Assembly: GCF_017303375.1 (NCBI RefSeq)
Contig: NZ_JAFKOH010000003.1
Span: forward strand, 62,001-126,000
Reading direction: 5' to 3'
Source: Bacillus sp. NTK074B
GTDB lineage: Bacteria > Bacillota > Bacilli > Bacillales > Bacillaceae_B
Length of the DNA stretch: 64,000 bases
Shown: positions 19,632-28,339 of the stretch, in pieces
Position numbering within the stretch: position 1 is the first letter of the stretch
How the letters are laid out: every line of letters begins with the position of its first letter
Notes under the pieces: model-generated
The model's database searches: none
What the model was told of the DNA's origin: nothing
Seen by the model: the letters and a program-made list of their open reading frames with translations, nothing else
Made by a program: the position numbers and the translations under genes

Positions 19632-20045
19632 TCATCCCTCCAACACCCTTTCACACCTAAACCGCTCCACCCCAGGATACTTCTCCCCCAAACTCTCAAT
19701 CTCAAATCCTATCTTCTTATAAAACAACACAGCATCCAGATCTGTTTCGGCAACCATGCTCGAAAAGGGATAACGCTCGAGGATTAAATCAATCATCCTT
19801 CTTCCAACACCCTCACCACGGCGGTCTGGCATCACGGCTACATGTTTAATTTCACATCTGCCATCATCCAGGCATTCAATCCCGATACATCCAATGATGG
19901 ACTCTCCCTTTCTCGATCCGAATAGCTTTCGCCTGTTGACGTGTTGGTAAGCAGCATATTCTCCATCTGCGTTCTCATGGGAGGTTGCATATGACAATAA
20001 GGTTTTGATGTCAGGATGAATACCCCTTGATACGAGCTCCTCCAT
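19632..20045 (-). CDS. GNAT family N-acetyltransferase
   Basis: 137 residues with the acetyl-CoA binding motif A, KHVAVMPDRRGEGVGRRMID (about residues 65-85), and a C-terminal YKKIGFEIESLGEKYPG strand. It transfers an acetyl group from acetyl-CoA to an unknown amine. The ATG at 20045 shares its A with the TAA of the upstream GNAT gene and has GGAGAAG 8 nt before it, so the longer 20069 start is not needed. It is part of the resistance-like operon. Confidence 0.82.
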   Translation of the reverse strand: MEELVSRGIHPDIKTLLSYATSHENADGEYAAYQHVNRRKLFGSRKGESIIGCIGIECLDDGRCEIKHVAVMPDRRGEGVGRRMIDLILERYPFSSMVAETDLDAVLFYKKIGFEIESLGEKYPGVERFRCERVLEG

Positions 20046-20512
20046 TACAAAATCTTCTCCATACAACAATGCAACCTCCCTTCATACACCACTTCTTTAA
20101 ACGGTTCATAGCCAAGTTTTTTCCAAAACCTGATTCCTAGATCATTTTCTTTATGGACCGCCAAACGCAATTTGGTTGGACTTTCATTCCTGATTAAATG
20201 CTCCAGCTGTTCATGAGCTGCCTTGGAATGACCTGCGCCCTGAAACCTTTTATGAATGACAAATAAACTGATCCAGGGAGTCCGATCTTTTGGATTGTTT
20301 AACGTATAATCGACCAGTCCTATGTATTCACTGTCCTTTATAATAAGGAGGCGGATAATACCCCGTTTTACAGCTTCTGTATGCTCGGAATAAATATCAT
20401 CATACTCGACAGTCTCTTTATCTTTGGATAAACGGTTGTAAGCCGGATTGGAATTCATGATCCCCTGCTCCACTTCCCATTGACCCATGTGATTTATTTC
20501 AAAGCGAATCAT
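20045..20512 (-). CDS. GNAT family N-acetyltransferase
   Basis: 155 residues with GNAT motif A around ISLFVIHKRFQGAGHSKAAHEQ (about 80-102, split here as ISLFVIHKR then FQGAGHSKA) and the late RFWKKLGYEPFKEV motif (about 128-141). Its ATG overlaps the stop of the upstream kinase gene as ATGA. It differs from the neighbouring GNAT protein throughout, so the pair is not a recent duplication. The acceptor is unknown. Confidence 0.82.
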   Translation of the reverse strand: MIRFEINHMGQWEVEQGIMNSNPAYNRLSKDKETVEYDDIYSEHTEAVKRGIIRLLIIKDSEYIGLVDYTLNNPKDRTPWISLFVIHKRFQGAGHSKAAHEQLEHLIRNESPTKLRLAVHKENDLGIRFWKKLGYEPFKEVVYEGRLHCCMEKIL

Positions 20513-21375
20513 CGATATCCCTTCATCCCATTCTCAAAGGCTTTTCGGTCATCATTCTCAACTCCGTGGAGCGCTTCCTGCAAGGCGAAAGTTCCTCGAT
20601 AAAAGTTCATTCTTTCAACTATCTGATCTCCACCGGGATATATTGTCAGGCAATCTCTGACAAACCGTTCACCGTAGCTGGATAATAGTCCTGCAAAATC
20701 ATAGGCCGGGTCTCCAACCTCCGTTTCGCCAAAATCGATGATACCTGAAACCTCATGACGTGCTGGATGCCACAGAATATTTGAAGCACCAAAGTCTCCA
20801 TGAATGAGGACAGGTTGGAAGTCGAGGAGATCTTCATTTGAGAGAAATGAGTCGAAATGCAGGCGGACTTCCATCTTTGCTTTTTCATTCATATGTGGAA
20901 AGAGCTTTTCCCTAAACCGATCATATAAATCAACAATCGAAGTACGGATCTCATTGATACTTTTTCTCTCAATCTCTAATCCTTCTACAGACTGGGAATG
21001 CAATTCGGTCAAAAAACCCACCAATTGTGAAGCCATTTTTTGACTATGCCCTTCATTTTTCTTGAATATTGACGGCCAAAGGGGTTCCCCTTCAATCATC
21101 TTGTATCCCGTAAACACTTTCCCGACTTCCTCATGCTCCACGGATTGATAAAGGGGAAAGGGCACACGTAATGAAAGATTCCCCTCTACTCTTTCCAACA
21201 CTTTCGTTTCAGTCTTGAGTTTCCTGATTCCTTCTATATATTTTGGAAACCTGAAGACAAGAGACCGGTTCACGATCAGAACATCATTATTCTGACCGAT
21301 TTGGTTCACCTCACAGTGAGTAATCGAAAAATCCGGATAGACTTCTCTTATTCTAGTTTCATAATTGGCTTTCAT
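20509..21375 (-). CDS. Aminoglycoside phosphotransferase (APH) family kinase
   Basis: 288 residues of the protein-kinase-like APH fold. The N-lobe has the nucleotide strand VLIVNRSLVFRFPK (about 32-45). The catalytic loop is VLIHGDFGASNILWH (about 188-202) and the metal-binding block is GIIDFGETEVGDPAYDFAGL (about 210-229). Family members phosphorylate aminoglycosides or other small hydroxylated molecules with ATP or GTP. It lies one base after the upstream hydrolase stop and overlaps the next gene. Whether it confers resistance cannot be read from sequence. Confidence 0.85.
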   Translation of the reverse strand: MKANYETRIREVYPDFSITHCEVNQIGQNNDVLIVNRSLVFRFPKYIEGIRKLKTETKVLERVEGNLSLRVPFPLYQSVEHEEVGKVFTGYKMIEGEPLWPSIFKKNEGHSQKMASQLVGFLTELHSQSVEGLEIERKSINEIRTSIVDLYDRFREKLFPHMNEKAKMEVRLHFDSFLSNEDLLDFQPVLIHGDFGASNILWHPARHEVSGIIDFGETEVGDPAYDFAGLLSSYGERFVRDCLTIYPGGDQIVERMNFYRGTFALQEALHGVENDDRKAFENGMKGYR

Positions 21376-21376
21376 T

Positions 21377-22225
21377 CTACTTCTTCCTTTCTAGAAATGA
21401 CTCATACTCATCGTGAAACCGGCCTGCTTCTTCAAGAAACGGGTAATGGTTACTCCTCTCGAAAATTACCAACCTGGAGTCTGGTATTCCTTCAGCCATT
21501 TCAATGGAATACTTCAAAGGACACTGCACATCGTACCTACCGCACATGATAAGGGAGGGGACGGATATGAAACCCAACTTCCTCGTCACATCAAACACTT
21601 GTAATTCTCGGATAAAAAAGTTCATGCGTGGAGTAGACATTCCTTTATGGATCCTAAGGTTAAAAAGCTCTGGATAGTCCTCAGGCATATGTAATGATAA
21701 TGTCGTTCTTTCTATGGATAGCTCTTTCCTCTTATCAAGGGATAAATCTGGTTGCTTCAACGCTTCAATCAGTTCCTGCATTCTTTCAAAATCATTGTGT
21801 GCCGGGTTATAGATACAATCTTCCGAGAACGTCATATATTCCCTTGCTGCAGCGCCGACAATCACAGTGAATTCGAGGCTTTCCGGGGCTTGAATCCCGT
21901 ACAGGACTCCCAACATCCCTCCGGTTGAATGACCAGCGAATCCCCAGGTCCGGAATCCTAATGCGTCCCTGACCGCTTCCAGATCAAAGATGGTTTCCAA
22001 CATACTCAGCTGATAGGATTCATTCGCTTTCTCCGAATGACCTGCTTCCCGTAAATTGATCAAGAAAACCTGATTGGTCCGTGTGAACGTCTCTGCAAAA
22101 TAGTCCCCTGTCTCATTGAACTCTGAATAATGATGAGTGACACATAGAGGATCTCCCTGTCCCTTGAAGAATACTTCAAATCCTCCACGAGATGTATGCA
22201 GTAATGTTCTTTCCCATTTCTTCAT
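21377..22225 (-). CDS. Alpha/beta hydrolase (prolyl iminopeptidase-like)
   Basis: 282 residues with the nucleophile elbow FAGHSTGGMLGV (about 94), acid CGRYDVQCPLKY (about 224) and histidine SNHYPFLEE (about 257). The cap region between is helical, as in proline-iminopeptidase-like esterases. The ATG at 22225 is set by AGGTGGAAGG just upstream; a longer frame to 22294 overlaps the MFS gene and its terminator. First gene of the operon. A fragment related to its residues 30-50 survives at 25349-25413. Confidence 0.82.
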   Translation of the reverse strand: MKKWERTLLHTSRGGFEVFFKGQGDPLCVTHHYSEFNETGDYFAETFTRTNQVFLINLREAGHSEKANESYQLSMLETIFDLEAVRDALGFRTWGFAGHSTGGMLGVLYGIQAPESLEFTVIVGAAAREYMTFSEDCIYNPAHNDFERMQELIEALKQPDLSLDKRKELSIERTTLSLHMPEDYPELFNLRIHKGMSTPRMNFFIRELQVFDVTRKLGFISVPSLIMCGRYDVQCPLKYSIEMAEGIPDSRLVIFERSNHYPFLEEAGRFHDEYESFLERKK

Positions 22226-22245
22226 CCTTCCACCTCTCTTCAGCT

Positions 22246-22274
22246 TTAAAAAGGCTTCCCGAAATGGGAAGCCT
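22246..22274 (-). terminator. Terminator after the MFS gene
   Basis: On the minus strand AGGCTTCCC / GGGAAGCCT arms with a 5-nt loop, followed by TTTTTAAAG. It separates the MFS gene from the downstream hydrolase operon. Confidence 0.85.
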
Positions 22275-22280
22275 GGTAGA

Positions 22281-23495
22281 TCACAATTCTTCAAAACGGA
22301 CGTTTAACGGCTTGTTTAAACTCCTCAACCTCGGATTGACCATGAAGTATACGGCAAAGACCAGATAACCGAAGCCTGATAACACCAAGGGAAATCTTAC
22401 GGAAGTGAACTCGCCGATCACACCGCCAAGTAGATACCCCAATGGACTCAAAGACCCGAGCAGCGATGAAATGAAGGCAAATCCGATTCCGATATATCCC
22501 TTCGGCAGGTTGACCTGTATCAGCGTCTGGACATAAATCCCTATGATCCCGATCCCCATCCAGGATAGGGCAAACAGGAAATAAGGAAGTACCGTAACGT
22601 CCTTGACTACAAAGCCCAGCATCCAGGTGAGTCCCGACCACAGGGAAAGGAGAGGCAGGATGCGATTCAGCGAAATACTCTCCAATCTACTGGACAGAAT
22701 GGTCCCGGCGAGAGTGCCTAACGACATGGCCGTCAGCCAGAATCCGTATTCAGCAGAAGATTCCGAGATGACCGGTAGCATGGCAATCCCCATGGTTGCC
22801 ATCACGTTCATCCCAATAATGCCGAACACGATGCTTAGAAGAGTATGACGTTTTTTCACAACAAGAAAGCCATCTATAAAATCATTTTTGTATTGTGTGA
22901 TAAAATGACCCGTTCGTTCTTCCGTTTCCCTCTCCGACTTGGGTACGTTTAAATAAAATAAAAACAGCAGCCCGGTCCCCAATAATAAAACGCTGTTCGT
23001 CACATAAATCAAACCCAATCCCACAAAGGCGATCAAAATCCCGGATACCGCATCACAAATAATATCAAGGGTTTGATACGAAAAGGAGAAAATGGAGTTC
23101 ACCTTTGTCAGATGTTCACGGGGAGTCAGGCTCTCAATCAGGGCACTTTCAGTCGGATATGTACATTCTGACAACGAAAGAGCCACAAACATCAATGTGA
23201 ACAGAAGTGGCAGCCATAAGAGATTCGTATAATACAAGATAGAAATCAAGCTGACCAGTGCCCCCTGGCCCAGCATGGCGACAAACAGAATCTTCTTCTT
23301 TGAAAACCGGTCAATAATCGGTCCGTATAGAAATTGAATCGTGACAGGCAATATGGCCACGGCACTTGTCAATCCGATGAGTAAAGGCGAAGCCGTGACC
23401 GATTTAACGTACCAGATCGTCGCAATCATATAAAAGCTGTCCGCAAAATTCGTGATGATTCTGCCTGTCAATAAAATCATTAATTGTTTATTCAT
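22281..23495 (-). CDS. MFS transporter, putative efflux
   Basis: 404 residues with about twelve hydrophobic segments. The inter-helix block DRFSKKKILFVAMLGQG (about residues 62-78) matches the conserved MFS loop 2-3 motif, and the overall style is that of macrolide-efflux-like MFS exporters. The start is the ATG at 23495 with GGAGG 10 nt upstream; the longer frame to 23525 runs through that ribosome site. It is transcribed alone, ending at the 22246 terminator. Substrate unknown; the adjacent drug-modification-like operon makes a toxic small molecule plausible. Confidence 0.85.
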   Translation of the reverse strand: MNKQLMILLTGRIITNFADSFYMIATIWYVKSVTASPLLIGLTSAVAILPVTIQFLYGPIIDRFSKKKILFVAMLGQGALVSLISILYYTNLLWLPLLFTLMFVALSLSECTYPTESALIESLTPREHLTKVNSIFSFSYQTLDIICDAVSGILIAFVGLGLIYVTNSVLLLGTGLLFLFYLNVPKSERETEERTGHFITQYKNDFIDGFLVVKKRHTLLSIVFGIIGMNVMATMGIAMLPVISESSAEYGFWLTAMSLGTLAGTILSSRLESISLNRILPLLSLWSGLTWMLGFVVKDVTVLPYFLFALSWMGIGIIGIYVQTLIQVNLPKGYIGIGFAFISSLLGSLSPLGYLLGGVIGEFTSVRFPLVLSGFGYLVFAVYFMVNPRLRSLNKPLNVRFEEL

Positions 23496-23847
23496 ATATG
23501 AAAATCCTCCTTTAATGTTCAGCAAATAAACGATTGTTATTTACTATTATTAAGGCGGTTTCCACACGATGAATGAGGCCTAATGATCAAATGGATTCAG
23601 GAAAATAATCGGGATCATGGTTCCATTCCTTTCTCATATCAATAATGGTAATTATTTCATAAATATTTTGAATCTTCAAGCTGTACTTCATTTCAAAGAA
23701 CACTTACAGGAGATATGGTGGAGTTGAAATATTAAAGCTTTCCATATATACGGTAAAGATTATGTAAATACAAATATGTATGCTTTTTTCTATGATAGGG
23801 TTTCATTGAATACATTTGAAATCAATAAAGAAGGAGCCTAACATTTC

Positions 23848-25242
23848 ATGAAACGCAGTGCCTTAGCATGCATAAGTATGACGGCCATTCTTATGGCCGG
23901 ACCCAGTAACGGATTAGCGATGACAAACAATTCTGCACGCACAGACCACCTCCAACAGGAAATCTCGAACGCCAATGCGTTCATATCAGATGACGCAGTG
24001 AAAACGGAGAAATACCAGGCGATGGAAGATTCACCTTTTGCATTTTACCGCGCCACGAACTTTCTCTATTATCAAGACCTTGATAACGGGACAATCGGAA
24101 TTCCGAATGAATGGTCTACAACCAACAATGTGAATACGTGGCTTTCAGGAGATTTCCATACACAAAATATAGGGTTCTTTGATAATGACGAAGGCGATAT
24201 TGTATTCGACTTGAATGATTTCGATGATTCGTACATAGGGCCATTCTATTGGGATTTACTACGCTATACGACCAGCATTTATCTATTGAAGGATCAATTG
24301 GATTGGAGCCTGTCTCAAGCAGATGCTGATGATCTGGCTATGTCGTTTTTGACGGAGTATCAGGATACGCTGACAAGTGTGAACGGAAATGCCGGAGAAA
24401 CGCAGGTGAAGATGGATAAAGCGACCGTGACAGGATTCATTGATGACGAGATGGATGATGTCATTACCCGAAGCGCTTCACACGCATTAGATAAATGGAC
24501 GGTCATCAATAGCAGCGGAAAGCGTCAATTCGATTGGTCCAATCCTGATTTATCTGCCGTCGACGGAAGTGATTTACTAGATTTGGAAGGACATTGGTCT
24601 TCCTACCTTCAGGATATTTCAGATAAGGTAAGCAGCTGGGATACCCATTATTTCGATGTAAAGGATCGTGCCCGCCGCCTTCATTCAGGACTTGGAAGCT
24701 TAGGGGTAGAGAAATACTATGTGCTAATTGAAGGACCGACCAGCGCTGCAAACGATGACCAGCTTCTGGAGATCAAAGAACAGTTGAAACCGAATATGTT
24801 CGTCAATCCCCTTACGGATGCTTCTATCTACCATAATCAACTAAGAGGTACGGCAGATACTGCACGGGTCGCTTATAAAGGACTCCAAGACCAGGTGGAT
24901 GATCACATGGGCATCATGACCGGTGAAAGTAAATCGTATCTTGTCCGCAGGATCTCGCCTTGGAAGCATGGTTTGGATCCTGTTGATTTCAACAGTAAAG
25001 CAGATCTCGACAGTTTTGTAAAATACTCGGCACAAGCTCTTGCCTACGCCCATTCCCGTGCAGATCGGGATTATCAGGACCAATTCATATCCTACAACTT
25101 CGAGGATGGTGCTTTGCAAGCGATCGATTTATGGCCGCAATTTAAGACGACTGTGGTTGATTTAGCAGGGGCCTACGCGGATCAAGTGAATGCTGATTAT
25201 CAGTCTTTTCTTGAATTGGTGCAAGGAAATCGATTACCATAA
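23848..25242 (+). CDS. Secreted DUF2252 family protein
   Basis: 464 residues with an N-terminal signal peptide (about 1-25, MKRSALACISMTAILMAGPS). The DUF2252 hallmark WLSGDFHTQNIGFFDNDEG (about 90-108) is followed by VFDLNDFDDSYIGPFYWDL, resembling a kinase-like HxDxxxxN...DFDD arrangement. Further conserved blocks are RLHSGLGSLGVEKYY and AYAHSRADRDY. DUF2252 proteins are distantly kinase-like with unknown substrates; most are cytosolic, so a secretion signal is noteworthy. AGAAGGAGCC precedes the ATG. The 352-nt upstream gap shows only AT-rich promoter-like sequence. Confidence 0.8.
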   Translation: MKRSALACISMTAILMAGPSNGLAMTNNSARTDHLQQEISNANAFISDDAVKTEKYQAMEDSPFAFYRATNFLYYQDLDNGTIGIPNEWSTTNNVNTWLSGDFHTQNIGFFDNDEGDIVFDLNDFDDSYIGPFYWDLLRYTTSIYLLKDQLDWSLSQADADDLAMSFLTEYQDTLTSVNGNAGETQVKMDKATVTGFIDDEMDDVITRSASHALDKWTVINSSGKRQFDWSNPDLSAVDGSDLLDLEGHWSSYLQDISDKVSSWDTHYFDVKDRARRLHSGLGSLGVEKYYVLIEGPTSAANDDQLLEIKEQLKPNMFVNPLTDASIYHNQLRGTADTARVAYKGLQDQVDDHMGIMTGESKSYLVRRISPWKHGLDPVDFNSKADLDSFVKYSAQALAYAHSRADRDYQDQFISYNFEDGALQAIDLWPQFKTTVVDLAGAYADQVNADYQSFLELVQGNRLP

Positions 25243-25244
25243 CT

Positions 25245-25284
25245 GGAAGGAGAGCCCTTTTTTTATAAAAAGGGCTCTCCTTCC
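25245..25284 (+). terminator. Strong terminator after the DUF2252 gene
   Basis: A perfect stem of about 18 bp, GGAAGGAGAGCCCTTTTT against its complement, with a TAT loop, starting two bases after the stop. Confidence 0.93.
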
Positions 25285-25348
25285 GGTTCCATATTCAAGC
25301 GGTACATCAGGAATCTTCAACACGTTGTAACGACCTTCAATTTCCCTT

Positions 25349-25413
25349 GATTCAAGTAAAAAACCTGGTTGGTTTCTGTAACCGCCTCTGCGAAATAGTC
25401 GTTTATCTCATTT
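25349..25413 (-). pseudogene. Remnant of an alpha/beta hydrolase
   Basis: The minus strand reads LNEINDYFAEAVTETNQVF, which lines up with FNETGDYFAETFTRTNQVF inside the intact hydrolase at 21377-22225; the DNA is also clearly similar to 22058-22120. The similarity begins at the stop codon of the following DUF7010-like gene and fades after about 65 nt. It is a decayed duplicate or recombination scar. Confidence 0.75.
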
Positions 25414-26037
25414 AGCATCATAAGTCATTGGGCCAGTACCAAGACCCATCAATCTTCTTCCTGTGATCCATATCATCAGGCTCGTCACCCACAAAATTAA
25501 CGCAGACCCTAAGCCAACGACAGCCATATAGGCATTCATCTCATGACCACCAAACGTCATGGTCTCAGGTATGAACAGCCAGGTAATCACAGGGACCACA
25601 CATAGTAAATTGCCCGTATAATAATAAATACGGACCCGGAATAGTCGTGCAAGAGGCAGAAAATGAAGACCGACGATGATAGCTATGACAATCGGAATCA
25701 TTTCCGTGCGACCAACGGCATTGCATACGGCAATCGCAATTCCGATCGCTATCCCCTCACCGGCGAAAATGATATTAAACCACATCCTCATTTTCCTGCC
25801 ATCAATCCCGCTGTGGCTGGACGTCCCTTTGGGAAACCCCTTAGACGCGGAGACCAATGAGAAGCCACTGATGACCAACGCCAAACCGACTGCTAAAGCA
25901 GCGGGAAATAACCAGGGACTCCCCCATCCCTGCAGCCCCATGATACCTGTATACGCCCATAGAGTACCGAAAAACGCCATGAATAGAACACCGGAAGCCG
26001 TGCCGCGCAAGTCACCTTTCGTAACTGTATGTACCAT
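25408..26037 (-). CDS. Polytopic membrane protein (DUF7010-like), function unknown
   Basis: 209 residues with about six hydrophobic segments (roughly 12-32, 38-58, 75-98, 102-120, 125-145 and 165-195) and few polar loops. I only tentatively link it to the DUF7010 group of small Bacillus membrane proteins. The ATG at 26037 has AAAGGG 10 nt upstream, better than the GTG at 26046. The last codons sit on the border of the hydrolase remnant, so its C-terminus may have been altered by that rearrangement. Confidence 0.6.
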   Translation of the reverse strand: MVHTVTKGDLRGTASGVLFMAFFGTLWAYTGIMGLQGWGSPWLFPAALAVGLALVISGFSLVSASKGFPKGTSSHSGIDGRKMRMWFNIIFAGEGIAIGIAIAVCNAVGRTEMIPIVIAIIVGLHFLPLARLFRVRIYYYTGNLLCVVPVITWLFIPETMTFGGHEMNAYMAVVGLGSALILWVTSLMIWITGRRLMGLGTGPMTYDAK

Positions 26038-26231
26038 CAAGTACACGCCCTTTCACCAAGATCCAAACTAATAAAACATCCCTCTCGTTTTATCCCCCCC
26101 TATGGAGAATCCTTGATGTACCTTTTCAACTGTATTCCTACCCATCTCCTGTACCAATTATTTCAAATCCGGTTGAACATCTCAATATGTTCGTAGGATA
26201 ACAATTAGAGAAGGTTGATCCTTACCTATAT

Positions 26232-27272
26232 CTATTCAGTTATCTTCTGAATATCACTTGCCACGACCCTTCCAGGAGAACCTTCCTCCAACACTTTATC
26301 CACTTTCATGACAATTTTGTCTCCCTTCGAAAATTCTTGGGCTTCCTCTGTTTCTACATATAAAAAGGTAATGTCATAATTTGATAAATCTTCCCCTTTT
26401 ACCTTTTCCAGCGATACTAAATCGACGGCCGTCAAATCTTGTCCAATCAGTATCTGATTTTCCTTCACCTCTAAAATGTAACCGTAGAGGACATCTTCAC
26501 TTGCTTTAGTGGGATGTTTGGATGCATGGATGATATACTCTGCAATATCAGTGAACGGCTTGGAGCTTTCATGAGAACCGCAGGCATTCCAGTTAAGCGT
26601 GCGGTTTCCCCCATTGATCTTCACTTTCATCAAATAGTTGTCCGCCTGTTTTCCTTCAGGACATTCATCACTCGTTGGCTTGGAGTTTAAATAATTCGCC
26701 AGCATCAACTGCTTGTAGACCTCCTGCTTATCCTCATCCTTCAGTTTGATCGTTTGTTTTTCTCCTTCTTTGGGGCCGTACCTTAACTCCACTTCAAAAA
26801 CATCCTGGCGATTGACGTCATAAGAAGTCTCCAGAACCCCCCATGTTCCCCCCTTTACCCCTTCACAATCTGTCAGATAATAGGACAGATTGGTAGGGTT
26901 TTCTTCCCTTTTTAGCTTTCCGCATTGAAAGGTATCCACACCGCCACTGCCATATTGATCTCTCGTTGAGTCATGTTTTACCTCTATTTGTTTCCCATCG
27001 TAAGCTAAATCCGTGAGTATGGGATCTCCCTCGATCGTGTAAGATACGACTCTCAAATCTCCTTTTTTCTGCTTCTCTACCTGTTGAAAATAGTTCTCCA
27101 TTTTATCCAATCCTGAAATCCCGCCATGCATGTCCTCTACATCCGCATTCAGTTCAGAATCGTTTTCTTCAGTAGGTTTTGCGGTAGGTTCTGCGGTATG
27201 ATTGGATTCATTGCATGCTGTAAGAAAGACCAAGATGATGGCAAATATCCATAACCATTTTGAATGTTTCAT
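26232..27272 (-). CDS. Lipoprotein with DUF4362-like and DUF3221-like domains
   Basis: 346 residues. The lipoprotein signal ends in the lipobox LTAC (Cys20), so it is anchored on the outer face of the membrane. After a polar linker the region 50-130 (VEKQKKGDLRVVSYTIEGDP, with cysteines FQC and TDC) resembles DUF4362. The last about 80 residues (GYILEVKENQILIGQDL, then KGDKIVMKVDKVLEEGSPGR) resemble DUF3221/YobA. Both domains occur singly in Bacillus lipoproteins of unknown role. Domain names are from memory of the family pattern. Confidence 0.72.
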   Translation of the reverse strand: MKHSKWLWIFAIILVFLTACNESNHTAEPTAKPTEENDSELNADVEDMHGGISGLDKMENYFQQVEKQKKGDLRVVSYTIEGDPILTDLAYDGKQIEVKHDSTRDQYGSGGVDTFQCGKLKREENPTNLSYYLTDCEGVKGGTWGVLETSYDVNRQDVFEVELRYGPKEGEKQTIKLKDEDKQEVYKQLMLANYLNSKPTSDECPEGKQADNYLMKVKINGGNRTLNWNACGSHESSKPFTDIAEYIIHASKHPTKASEDVLYGYILEVKENQILIGQDLTAVDLVSLEKVKGEDLSNYDITFLYVETEEAQEFSKGDKIVMKVDKVLEEGSPGRVVASDIQKITE

Positions 27273-27318
27273 AGACTCCCCCTATATATTCTAAAATTGA
27301 TTTACAAACGGTTTGCTA

Positions 27319-28134
27319 TTATACAAAAAATTGAGACATCCAGGCAATATAATATGAACCCGGGATGAAAATAAGTTGAGCGAGCACTGTCCCGAACAGT
27401 CGGGAGATGACCATCATGATGGAAAGACCTTTTAACTCTTGGTAATTCCCCTTACCGTTCGCTACATCGTCGGCAAGGACGGAAATCTTAGGGTCAATAA
27501 ACAGTGTCAATAAAATTGTTGCGATACCATTGATCAAGCCTGAAGCCATGGTCGCACTGCCTGATCGATCTGGTACGAGAAGCGCAGCATATAGCGCTGA
27601 AAGAACGCCAATCGTGTAAACTGCTGTAATGACCATATTGATGAAAAACAACCTTTTTGGAATGGCTCTGAAATTGATTCCCGTCAAATATCTTCTACCT
27701 GGTTTAGCAAAATGATTCATTCCTCTTTTATATAGATCATTCTTAAACCCAAGCTTGATTAACCTTGGCACAGAACCTCCCTGCTCGGATAAATGGATAA
27801 TCCCCCTTGAAAACAAAGCAACAAAGGTGGGAAGTAACACGATCCCAAGGAGCGTCCCTAAAGTCGAGGCACCGATTAGCACCCTGAACTGCTCTTCCAC
27901 CACTTCTAATTTTCGACCATCAGGCGCAGCATCGGTGAGACCCCCTGTAAATGGCTGCTGCATCATATTCGACATTCGTGACACAATGACCATCATATTG
28001 AACAGGGAAAGACCTGAGGCAATCAACTTCACCCTTGCGCCGGATAATCTTACCGCATAAGCAAGTGTTTCGATGCTATGTATGATTAATATGAAAAGTG
28101 CAATTGATATGACCGGTAACGATATAAATTCCAC
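27319..28134 (-). CDS. amj: Lipid II flippase Amj
   Basis: 271 residues with about six to seven membrane helices. The N-terminal motif IHSIETLAYAVRLSGAR (about 18-34) and SRMSNMMQQP (about 52-61) match the Amj (alternate MurJ, YdaH) family, which flips peptidoglycan lipid II across the membrane in B. subtilis when MurJ is absent. The GTG start at 28134 has GGGAG upstream. It is separated from the upstream MFS gene by a terminator, so it has its own promoter. In B. subtilis Amj is induced by envelope-stress sigma factors; no TGAAAC-type promoter is visible here. Confidence 0.85.
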   Translation of the reverse strand: MEFISLPVISIALFILIIHSIETLAYAVRLSGARVKLIASGLSLFNMMVIVSRMSNMMQQPFTGGLTDAAPDGRKLEVVEEQFRVLIGASTLGTLLGIVLLPTFVALFSRGIIHLSEQGGSVPRLIKLGFKNDLYKRGMNHFAKPGRRYLTGINFRAIPKRLFFINMVITAVYTIGVLSALYAALLVPDRSGSATMASGLINGIATILLTLFIDPKISVLADDVANGKGNYQELKGLSIMMVISRLFGTVLAQLIFIPGSYYIAWMSQFFV

Positions 28135-28175
28135 GACGACAACTCCCTTTTTTATCCAATCATATTATAGCATGT

Positions 28176-28212
28176 TTAAAAAGGAACATTTCGTATTTTT
28201 GAAATGTTCCTT
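28176..28212 (-). terminator. Terminator after the AraJ-like MFS gene
   Basis: On the minus strand AAGGAACATTTC / GAAATGTTCCTT arms (8-nt loop), followed by TTTTTAAAC. It lies between the MFS stop and the amj start. Confidence 0.85.
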
Positions 28213-28339
28213 ACATTTACTTTCTATAGGCTTCATACCAATGAAAGAGCTGTATTTCTTTTAACGTCTTAAATTGAAGATTGCCTTCTAAATGGTTAAT
28301 TTCATTTATCTGGGAACCCCCAAAAAATAAGGAATCACC

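Noticed and set aside
25285-25348. Longer extension of the hydrolase remnant
   Set aside because: Similarity to the intact hydrolase is lost left of about 25349.
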